NCBI GenBank assembly: GCA_001792895.1
Contig: MARA01000003.1
Span: 2,046,001 to 2,110,000 of the forward strand
Length of the DNA stretch: 64,000 nucleotides
From: Lentinus brumalis
Taxonomy: Eukaryota; Basidiomycota; Agaricomycetes; Polyporales; Polyporaceae
Direction of reading: 5' to 3'
A program made the position numbers and the translations under genes. Positions 46,045 through 56,151 of this stretch are shown here, piece by piece (the stretch's first letter is position 1; each line of letters opens with the position of its first letter). A model generated the notes under the pieces. It saw nothing but the letters and a program-made list of their open reading frames with translations, did not search any database and was not told where the DNA came from.

Positions 46045-48320
46045 ATGTCGTCCTGTGCTCTCGCAAGCAGGCTTCTCACAAGGAGCCGCTCCACCGCGGT
46101 ACACACCTCCCGGTCACGGAGGGCACGAGCAGCATCGACTGCGAGCACCGCACCGCCATCTGATAGATCCGCCTTCTTCAGATTGACCGCACTGGGCTTC
46201 GTGTCCGCTGCAGGAGCCGGGACGTATGTGTTCCTGCGGGACGCGCGTGCGGGCGCGGAGGAGCTGGCAGCTCTGAACGAGCGTAACCCGGTCGGGACGA
46301 CTGCGAAGCGGGAGAGACCGCTGACACCGCTGTCGACGCTGATCAGGACTTATGTTGTGTATTCGTTCTGCTCGGTGCCTGCGCTTGTGGACTGGGCTCC
46401 GGGGATCCTTGCTGTTCTCTCTGCCGTGCCGGGGCTGAAGCAGGTCACGGAGGCAGTTGTTCGTGCCACTTTCTTCAATCAGGTGGGTGTTGGTTCCCTG
46501 GAGTGCTTTGGTGGACGTGTACATGTGACTGATTGGTCTGGTAACTCTTGAGCTAGTTCGTCGGTGGGGACACTGCGAGGGACGCGCTCCCGCTTATCGA
46601 AGAGCTCTGCGCACAGAATACTGGGTGCCTATTTGCATACAGCGTGGAAGTCGACGAAAAGGAAGCAGCTGGTCATGGACCGGCCCAGGAGTCGCGGGCC
46701 GTAACCTCTGTGCATAAGCAGGTCGTCCGAGAGACGCTGCATTGCATAGACGTTGCGGCCGACTACGAGGACAAGCATACCACTGGGCGTACCGGCAGGC
46801 GGACCTGGGTCGCTATCAAGCTCGTCAGCTGCAGTTTCATATATGTCTCACCACAGTGTCATGCTGACTAGTTGATACATGTATACAGAGTGCGATGGTG
46901 CCGGATGCAGAGTCCCTTCGCAGGCTCTCGCAATATCTGGTCAGCACCCGTCCTCGCGTCAACCCTCCGGTGGCGTTCCCCGGGTGTCCCTTGCCTACGG
47001 ACCTGGATGTGCTGTCGTCTCCTTCAGTCACAGGCACGCTGACGCAGAGGGACATCGCGGTCCTCCGGGAGCTTCGTGAAGACCTTCTCGTCATCTGCAC
47101 TCGGGCACAGGCAAGGGGCGTGCGTCTTATCTTCGATGCGGAATACAGGTGTGGTCCCATTCATGCCTATGCTCCTGGTTGAGCATAGATTCTATGCTGA
47201 TGCTTCATTGGGATCTCGCGGATAGTTGGTACGAGGTAGGTTGTCGCAAACGTCCCTGTGTCAGCTGCGAGCAGTACTGATGTGCCGTACTGTACGTTTG
47301 TAGCCTGCCATCGATGCGTTCACATTAGATATGATGCGGCACTTCAACAAGCTCCCCAGCGGACAAAGAAGTCGTCTTGGTTCGGAAGCGTTCGACACCT
47401 AGAACAACCCTCAGGGACCGTGCAACCACTCGTTTATGCTACGTACCAGGCCTATCTCCGACGGTGCGTGTGCAATCAGGACCACCTCTGACATGAGCAC
47501 TGAGGGACAGTATCGTATGCTTCTGCAGCACGCCAGACTATCTCGCGCAGAGTATCGCAGCCGCGAGAGACGGAGGTTACTCCCTGGGTGTGAAGCTAGT
47601 CCGCGGCGCATACCATCCGCACGAGGTAGCCGCCCACTCGGCGGTGGCCTCGTCCTCAGACCAGTCGACACACTCGCTCTCGATATCTCCGGACGCCGAG
47701 CCGCCCGTATGGACGGAGAAGGCGGACTCGGATGCACGGTACAACGCCTGCGTGCGCGAGCTCATTGCGGCAGTCCGTGCGGACGTGGGCAACGCAACGC
47801 CAACGATCGGCGTGCTGTTCGGCACGCACAACTGGGAGAGCGCGAACCTGATCGTGGATGAGCTCGTCAAACAGAGTCTGGGTCAGCCGGATGCACAGGG
47901 TGTGGTCCATGTCGGCGACGAGGTTTCGGAGCGAGTGACGATGGGGCAGCTGTACGGTGCGTGGCTTCGCTCTGGCGGGATCATACAGTGCGGCCGCTGA
48001 CGGTGTCCTTCATTATGTATCCACCTGCGATAGGCATGACGGCGGCCTTGACGAACTACCTGGTAGACCGGATCCACTCGTCCTCGCCTTTTGTAATCAA
48101 GTATATCCCGTATGGCCAGCTTTCAGAGGTGAGCAGGCGTTCTGGGGATCGTACGACAGGCAACAGCTCCAGGTCCTCGCTGATCCCATCCCGACATGTG
48201 TAGGTCATGCCGTATCTGAGCCGGCGAGCCATCGAGAACAAGTCTGTTCTCGGCAATGGTACTGCGCAGGAGGAGCGCAGGCGTGCTGCGGCGGAAATCG
48301 TCGCTAGAATCCTCGGTTAG
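46045..48320 (+). CDS. PUT1: Proline dehydrogenase (Put1-like), tandem copy 2 (one-base frameshift)
   Basis: Tandem paralogue of the gene at 43205-45324, same enzyme family and role. A Ser/Arg-rich presequence (LLTRSRSTAVHTSRSRRARA) again points to mitochondria. Blocks parallel copy 1: SVEVDE, TWVAIKLSAMVPDAESLRRL, QARGVRLIFDAEYSWYEPA, LGVKLVRGAYHPHE, LFGTHNWESANLIVDELVKQ and YLSRRAIENKSVLGNG. The 10-nt WYE microexon (about 47225-47234) is conserved. The frame breaks by one base between DMMRHFNKLP and SSWFGS, beside CCCC at 47354-47357; one more C gives a continuous protein. Every other junction is in phase and all catalytic blocks are intact, so I favour an assembly error over a pseudogene. 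The copies differ at many residues, so the duplication is not recent. Confidence 0.87.
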
Positions 48321-48514
48321 TTTGGCACGCTGCTAGAGGGCTTGAAAGGAGTGTGCAATCTATGGGGCTTCTGGATTTAGAGGGGCTATACTTAGTGGAT
48401 CGGAACGCTGACGCGACATTCGACGGTCTGGAGGGTCGTATGTATAGGATGTTGTACATGCCAGAACCATATCTTCTGCGGTGTTTATCCCCGGTTCACA
48501 GCCACCGGTATGTA

Positions 48515-51073
48515 CTAAGTTTGCTTCGACGCCTTCAGGGCCTCGACTACGAGCTCTGTCATCGCAATCACGCCCTCTTCCTCGAGCGTCCGGCCAATGA
48601 GCTGCAGCCCTATCGGCAGGCCGTGGAACAGCTCCGGGTCGTCTGTAAGGAGAAACGCGTCAACTCACCTCGTGCCATCCGTGCCACGCACACACCCGCA
48701 AGGCGTGCCGCGTCGAGTGAAATGCGGAGACGAGAGGAGCACTCACACATCTTGTACACGGCCTCATCCTCGTGGTTCCGGAACTCGTGCGGGGGCACGA
48801 CCCTGTCCTGCGCCTTGTCGACGTGTGTGACCGGAAACACGGATGCCGTGTAGTCGAGATAGTTGCAGAGGCTCGTGTAAAAGTCGTCTCTGTTGCTTGC
48901 GGCTCAGTCTAGGCGGCTCGAGAGAGGAGCGCGAAGGGACGGAGACGCGTATACGTACGAGTTGCAGCCATGCGGGCAGGCAGCGTATGCTACGGCCGGG
49001 CTGATAATTGCGTCGACTGGCCGCCCCGTGCCCGTCCGTGAGACCGTGGCCTCCCAGTGGTCGAGATGCGACTTGCGCAGGGCGCGCTTCTCCCTGTGGA
49101 GTTGCCAGAGCTGGTCGCGCCCACAGAGCGAGTCAACACGAGGCTTGATGGGTGATGGTTAGGAGTCGGGATGGGCGCACCTCGTACGCGGTTAGGTGGC
49201 GACGCTCGCCGAGAATCGTCCGCGCCAGGGGCTGGTCGAGCGCATACTCGTGCGCGTCCGTGACGGGGCTCATGGTCTGAATGAGCGGCTCGCCCGAGAG
49301 GGCGCAATCGGCGAGGTAGTCGGTGCCATCGTCCGCGTTGAAAATGCTAACCTGTTCGCATCGCCACCGGAAACTACAGTTAGCATCCACAAAGAGGAAC
49401 GGAAACGTTGTGACAGTTCGCGGCAGGACGGGGATTCTGAGGCTAGGAAGCTCTTACTGACGCCAATCTTGTAGATCTCCAAATTTCGATGGTTCTCCCA
49501 GTCAATGACTGACACGCGACAAAGGTAAGTATAACCGTGAGATGCTTCTCGACCACGGCGAGAAGGCAGAAGCGGTACCCACCCCTGTGGCCTGCCGCCT
49601 CCAGAGCCTTCTTCGTCATCTCCAGCGCCCTCTTCAGCGGGGGGTGCGGCTTGATGACCCCGTTGTCCCACATGATCGCAAAGCAGAGCTTGGCACCCGG
49701 GCCTCCATGGTCTCCGAGCTGGTACTCGCGCTCGTTCCACTCTTTCCGGACGCACAGTGGGTCCTTGCGCCACGGGCGTGCGTCGATGACTGCTTTGGTG
49801 AAGATCTTGACGCCCTCGAGGGAGTTGGTCATCGGTCCGAGCACAGACGAGATACTTTCTTGGCCCTCTTGCGAGTTTACAGCATCACAGTAGGGGAGCC
49901 GTTCGTAGGATGGCCGGAGTGTGTAGAGACCGCAGAAGGCACTTGGGATCCGAAGCGATCTGCCAATGTGTTGTCTCGCGGTCAGTGTCATTCGATATGA
50001 GTTATCGGTGTCTTCGCCGGAACGTGAACACCGAAGACTACGGACAGGCGGAGCGGGTACCATGAATGGCCGATGGACAGTGAACGTACTTACCCGCCGA
50101 TGTCGGTGCCTACGCCGAGGGGGCTGCCGCGCATTGCGACAAGCGCGCCTTCCCCACCAGAAGAGCCTCCGGGCGTCATGTAGCGGTTATAGGGGTTTGT
50201 CGTGCGCCCGAACACATGGTTATATGTCTCGCCCCACTAGAGGCAATGAAGCATCAGCGTCCAGCGATGGGCAAGGAAGTTGGTTAAGGCGGACCTGAAG
50301 GGTTTGCGGTACGTTCGTGCGCACAAACGGCACAGCACCGCATTCGTAGAGTATCTCCACCAACGCGCTGTCGGAGTCAGCAATACGTCCGATCCAACCC
50401 GCATAGCCTGCACGAGATAGTCCTCAGCGTCATGTGTAAATCTGACAAGTAGGCGATTATGGTCTCCCGAATAAGATACACACGGCACCTCACAGTGTGA
50501 CACGGATGAACGTGGACTATCGAAAGGACCGGTTCCTCCGCACAAGATCTAATTTGCATACGGGGAATAGCTGACTACCCCTGCGCGATACGTACCCATG
50601 ATGGTTTCCATGCCTTTGAGGCGGAATTGGTCCTTAAGGGAAATTGGAAGGCCATGCAAAGGTCCTATAACCCTTCCATGCGACTTGAGGTAATCATCGA
50701 CTTCCTGAGCGCGTTGCAAGGCACGCTCGATGAATATCTCTGTCAGACAGTTTGTCTGCGATGAACGATCAGTCTGCTCAAACACGATAATCAAAGGTGG
50801 ACGTACCAACTGGTGTGCGATGACAGCACGCTTGTAGAATGCAGTTGTTACCTCGACAGACGACCAGACGGCGGTGCGTAGCTTGTCGAGGATTGTCTGC
50901 ACATTGTCGGTATCGGTGATTTCGAGTTCGCGAGCGGTCAGTAGGCCGCATGTGCGAGGAACGTCGAGGACGTTGCGTTGCTCCTCAGGCGGGACCTGTA
51001 TAAGCCACTCCTTGGAAATGGAGTCAATCTGACGTTGTTTTCGGGCCGTGCAGAGATCTTGCCAGGACGACAT
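48515..51073 (-). CDS. Amidase-signature family hydrolase
   Basis: Enzyme of the amidase-signature family (acetamidases, fatty-acid amide hydrolases), which hydrolyse carboxylic amides. About eleven exons join in frame from MSSWQDLCTARKQRQ at 51073. The Ser-cisSer-Lys triad is visible: the Lys in GLPISLKDQFRLKG, the cis-Ser in YMTPGGSSGGEGALVAMRGS, and the nucleophilic Ser in GVGTDIGGSLRIPS. Downstream are SISSVLGPMTNSLEGVKIF and the C-terminal HGLPIGLQLIGRTLEEEGV. There is no signal peptide, so it is probably cytosolic. The N-terminal 90 residues form the helical lead (TARELEITDTDNVQTILDKL) usual for fungal acetamidase-type members. The substrate is unknown. It faces the tandem proline dehydrogenases tail to tail; a shared role in nitrogen scavenging is only a suggestion. 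Confidence 0.88.
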
Positions 51074-52194
51074 GACGGCAGCAGACAAGGACGTTGCATA
51101 TACTGGCGACTGGCGGGGTAAGGAGCCGCCGGTTCCCAGGAGAGATAAGATAACTCAGAATTAGATCCGAGAACCTCGAGGACGCTTCTCCAGATTCGTC
51201 GCGCGACTCCACAACCACGCGTCATGTTCGCGACGACGGTGCTCGATGTTTCTCCGCTGGGCTTGTTCTTTGCTTGTCGCGGGCATCCGCACGCCGAAAC
51301 ACGCCTCTGGCGCACCGCGATGACATCCTACATACTTCAGGCGCATCTCGCAGCATGTTGGCAGCCCAGGGAAAGATCCAGGTCGAATGGGGCATAGCTC
51401 GAGAAGACCGTGATCGTTCGCATTGAACATTCGGAGCCCCAGTTCGGCCGGACTTGAGCGCATTGTATGGCTTCCGTCCCTGGCCCGGGAAGCTGGTCGC
51501 AGGTCGCGCATTGCTGGAAACGCCAGAGGAGTCAGCACGAAGACGAGGCATATGCTGCGTTGTATCTGCACGGAATACAGGAGGAGGAGTTCAGCTTGTG
51601 ATGGTTGCTGACTTGATCATGACGCGGAGGCATCAGTGGGCAAGCGCCCGTTATCCCCTGAGCGAATTGACTCCGGATATTCACGTCCCCAGCCCTCCTT
51701 GGCCATGTTACAGAAGCAGTAGTGTCAGTAGATCCAAGGCATCACGATTCACTTGCAAAGAAGTCGTGTCTTCCCTGGCTCATGCAGAGGGCGCGGGAGG
51801 CGCGGGACGAGTGGCCGGGGTCAAGGACCACAAGCTTCCTTATTTGGAATGCGCAGAATCAGGAATTATCGGATGTTTGGCGCTATTTGCGGCACGGACA
51901 CGGGAGGCGCCTGTGGTGACGGTCGTTGTCTCGCCGTCGTCCTTGTCGTTGTCGGCGTTGTCGTTGTCATCCCCTCCGTCGTCGCGCGCAGCGACCACCG
52001 CCGTTCGCCATCTTCTCTTCCGTTCTTTTCTTCCCTCTTTAAAACACTTGCTACGACTTCTGTGCGTGAGCTTGAAGCTGACCTGACCGTATCTAACCCT
52101 TCTTTCCGCCCTTGCTCGCCCTCGACAACAATTGCGATTATCTCGGTCTGCGCCCCCAGCCAAGGTCAGGCATCTTACGCTCGACGCGCAGTCC
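51074..52194. other. Divergent intergenic region amidase / Bni4-like gene
   Basis: About 1.1 kb. Minus-strand frames at 51161-51571 have no recognised features. From about 51925 to 52040 the + strand is a T/C/G-rich low-complexity run of TCGTTG-type words followed by a pyrimidine tract, likely the core promoter or leader of the downstream gene. Confidence 0.45.
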
Positions 52195-54986
52195 ATGGCC
52201 GTTCTTGCGCCTCAAGACTGGCATCCACCTAGAGATCACAACATGGACGCGCCCTCTCCAAACTCCATCAACGCAGCCGTACCCCGTCAGCGCTCCTCAC
52301 CCGCGAACGAGCAATCTCTCTCCCAATCCCCCATGTCTCAGCAACAACCGTACCCCTACCCCGTCCAGCAACAACAGGCGGCATGGACTCCTTCCCCCAA
52401 CAGTTCTATCCATCCTTCTATCAAAATCCCCATCAGCAGCCGTACCCCATGCACGGTCATCCTGGTCACCAACAACAAGGGCAGATGCCCTACTACGACC
52501 CGGCCAACGCCCAGCTCGCACAGTGGGCCTACCAGCAGATGATGTACAACGCTCAGCAGGCGCATCAAATGTCCCAGATCTCTCCCATGGGCAGTCAGCG
52601 AGGGCGCAACGGTGGAAACCCGACACCCGACTACTTCGGTCAGTCACCCATGGCGGGCTTCAGTCCATTCCCGAGCGGCACCCCTCCTCCCCATCCTTCC
52701 CAGCTACCCATGGGCTATTCTCCCACTCCTTCCGAGCAGGGTTCCCAGTATGGAGCTGGCTATCATCCCTACCGCCGGCCGCAGCGCCTTGGATCGACTA
52801 ACCAGGACGACTGGCGCTCGGGATCACAACCCGCGGGGCCCTTCAAGCCTCCATACGCGCATGCAGACGCAGCTGGTTCGTCGACCTCGGTCAATTCAGG
52901 TTCTTCCCAATCGGGCAGCCAGCGGCAACGGACAAACAGCAACCAAGGCTCGAGCGGCGGAGGTAGTGGCTCGGGCACGCCTCCCGGTCACTCACACTCC
53001 AAGCAATCGAGCGGCAGGTCCACGGCATCCGTCCCCTCTCCCCCTCCCTCGACGAATGGTTCTGCGCCCCGAGTCCATCAGCGCACCGGCTCTTCCTCCT
53101 CTAGCGCCTCATCCCGTCCCTCTGCACCCTCTACCACAACGACGTCATCCACCCCGCCTGCTACCGCTAACTTGCGAAAACCGTCCCCTTTGTCCCAGGG
53201 CACGTTCACAGCAGCAGAGAAACGTATGTCACGCGACGATAGCGATCTAGCTGCCATGCTCGATTCTTCGAGTGGAGTTCGCAGTGCAGGCCTCAAGGGG
53301 CGGCTGCGGCGGGCGCTCTCCCTCAACGCCAACGCTACGCTTCACGAGGCCGAAGAGGACGACGCTGCGAGGCTTGCTACTCCCCGACCGAGCCAGTCGA
53401 GTCTTGGCTCCAGTGCCACACTCGCCATGGACGACGGTGACTCGACAGCCACGGTGCAGAAGAAGAAATCGCGGTCGCTGTTCAACAACAAGTTCAACCG
53501 GTCGCAGGATAACATTTCGTTGTCATCCACGATGTCCTCCGCGTCCATGGTCATTCGGAAGCTCGGCTCGATCGGCAAGCTCGCCCGTCGTAATTCGTTG
53601 GCAGGGATCACGTCACTGTTCAAGGATAAGAAGGATAAGGAGGACGAGGAGGGAGGTACAAGCAAGAAGGGCAAGAAGAAGAAGGGGGAGAAGGGTGCAG
53701 CCGCTGATCCCAGCGTGTCCCATGTCACCGCTGAGCTCGATCGCTCTGATTGGACCGCAAGTCCGGAGATGGCAGGCTTGAGTCCCGCTGCTCGTCTCGC
53801 GCGCCAGCACACGCTCAAGACCAACGCCGAGGCCGCTGCTAGGGCGAAGGCGGAGGCGGAAGCTCGGGCTGCAGCTCAGGCCCAGGGTGCTCCCTTGCCT
53901 ACCACTTGGGAGAAGAACACGACCAATCGACAGGGCGAATCTCCAGCGAGGGTCGCTAGTTCGTCGAACGTGAACGAGAACGGCATGCGGGTTGTGGTTG
54001 AGCACGATGACTCTGACAGCGATGAGGGCCACAGCGACGGCGGGCATGATCACAGCCACATCATAGAAGGCTGGGAGGATGACGAAGAGTGGGGCGAGGC
54101 GCATGAGGACGAGGAGGACGTCACCATCCGGCAGGCGTTGGACAACGCTAGCCTGGGGGGACACCACGACGGGGAGATGGAGCCGTGGGCGATCAACGTG
54201 CGTAGAAGCGTCGAGCGGACACGGAAGCCTGTGAAGGGCATCTTGAAGAGTACGTTTCTTGTCCTGCTGGTCTTCTCCTCTGATTGTTGTGTAACACCAC
54301 AGAACCGGCAGATGGATCAGACTACAATCAGAACTCCTACCTGCCACCTAACCCCGCCTTCACCAGAACACGGTCCAACTCATACGACTCGGCACCGTCG
54401 TCAGCCGAGGTGCCGCCGCTGGGTCACCTCCCACCTTTGGACCCTGCGCAGATCGATGGGCTTCACAAGCCGCATGGGTCACTGTCGTCTAACGGTCACT
54501 CACCACAGAACTCCGGGACCTTCCTTCCACCGTTATCCTTCGATGCGAACGGTTTGACTTTGGAATCGCCTAAGCAGGAGTCGGCACCGGTAGAGCATGC
54601 GAGCTCGCCCACAACGGCGGAAAAGGCCCCACTGTTCAATCACCCGAACTCGTCCGCCCCGGCACTGTCGACCATGTTCTCCGCCAACCCGCCAACACTT
54701 ACACATCGCTCTGCCACGGCACCTTCGAAGCGTCTGGCGTTTGCGGCGAACTTGTCTGTGTATGACACGTTCCCCGCGACCGTGTACGACAGGCGCAGTG
54801 AGCCCGCGACGTGGAGCAGGTTAACGCCGGCGCTGGCGCAGCGTATCAAGGAAGAGCTGAACTCCTTTAAGATGGAAGAAATGGAGGTGCACGCCGCAAG
54901 TCGCGTACAGTACGTCGTTATCTTGTCATTGCTTGGCCTCGGTGCTAATATCGCTTTCGCCTCTTAGTACGCAGTTCTTCGTATGA
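52195..54986 (+). CDS. Bni4-like protein with C-terminal PP1-docking motif (probable one-base frameshift)
   Basis: Large, mostly disordered Gln/Ser/Pro-rich protein. The C-terminus reads KRLAF, then LSVYDTFPATVYDRR, WSRLTPALAQRIKEELNSFK and MEVHAASRVHTQFFV. RLAF followed by about 60 residues fits Bni4, which docks PP1 (Glc7) through an RVxF motif near its C-terminus and directs chitin synthase to the bud neck; that role here is inference. Exons: a long first exon to about 54249, a second from about 54302, and a last ending at 54986. The N-terminus (MDAPSPNSINAAVPRQRS from 52243, or from 52195) lies one base out of frame with the body, beside CCCCC at 52394-52398; adding a C joins WTPSP to QQFYPSFYQ. 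Alternatively translation starts at the ATG at 52383. A Lys-rich patch sits at 53630-53700. Confidence 0.7.
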
Positions 54987-56151
54987 CATCGCGGACGTGT
55001 TATGGTCTTTCTCTCGTTTCGTCGCTTAATATTTGCTGTCCATCTCTTCATCCTGACGACATACGAAACCACAGTCCTAGTGCGAGCACTGCCCAATGTT
55101 TATTCCCTGCATCGTTCTCCCGTCCAGCTTCTTCCTCGATCATTATCTTCTATTCTTCTCACCCAACCCCTGACCGGTCTGACCTCCGCTCCCCTCTACG
55201 TTCTCGTGCACGACGCCCGGCTTTTTGGATCAAATATCCGTGGTCTTTGATCTCACTCAAGTTATAGTATACCCTCAATCTCACGTGTAATACTATGACG
55301 CACGTCGCCTCGCCCCGTCTCGCCTCACGCGGCCCCTACAGTACACACACAGTACACGGACTCGATGTATGCTGCGCCGTACGTCGTCCCGCATTGCATT
55401 CTCGCGTCCCGGTCTCTGATCACACACTCACCCATCACCCATCAATCCCCACACGCTCGTTGCATTACACCCTCTCCAGATCTCTCATCTGTCTCACTCT
55501 CATTCGGTAGTGGCAGTCGTATACGTATACAGTACGGTGGTACACTTGGACGGACCTTCTGGGAGACAAGTCTTCGTTACTGCCGCATGATTCCAACACT
55601 CATTCCCTCTCTTTATTTCGGACGTAGCTACGTGTCTCGTGTCTCTACATTTCTGCATGCTCTCATATGATCCTGTGCTCCTCCTGGTCATGACCCGGCC
55701 TGCACGCTTCATTGTACGCCATACATCGCACTGCACAAGGTCCCGCGTCCCGTCTGCAACAGACCCGTCCGGCTTGAGTATTTTATAACGTTCTTGTTGA
55801 TCGGCGTCCTCCTCGAGTTAGTATCGTATTGCGTAACATATTAATCCATCGCTATGTCTGGTTCGTCGACATGGGCAGCATGTACGACCATTCGCTCTCT
55901 ACTCTACATGAGCACGACTTCAGATGCTCGGTACTCTTCTGCAGTTCATGGGAAGTCACGGCAGCTCGACACCAACGGGAGTTCTCCCACAGCGCAAGAT
56001 GTAGCAAGACGCATCCATACAAACATGCACATAGTCTAACATAGAACAAGTCCATCCATATACATTACATCCCCTCATCCTGAACACCGCGCGTCCGCGC
56101 TCCTCCCAGCACAGAATCCATCCATCGGCGACGACACGCTGAGCAAGTAGC
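54987..56151. other. Convergent intergenic region, Bni4-like gene / VPS27
   Basis: About 1.16 kb containing two 3' ends. The sequence at 54990-55530 is unusually rich in TC-type words on the + strand, probably a long 3' untranslated region. No gene or RNA recognised. Confidence 0.45.

Noticed and set aside
43205..51073. Nitrogen-catabolism operon-like cluster of proline dehydrogenases and amidase
   Set aside because: The amidase substrate is unknown and it is oriented tail to tail with the others, so a functional cluster is not supported beyond proximity.
53613..54347. 244-codon minus-strand open frame
   Set aside because: Antisense to the Bni4-like coding region with no independent support.
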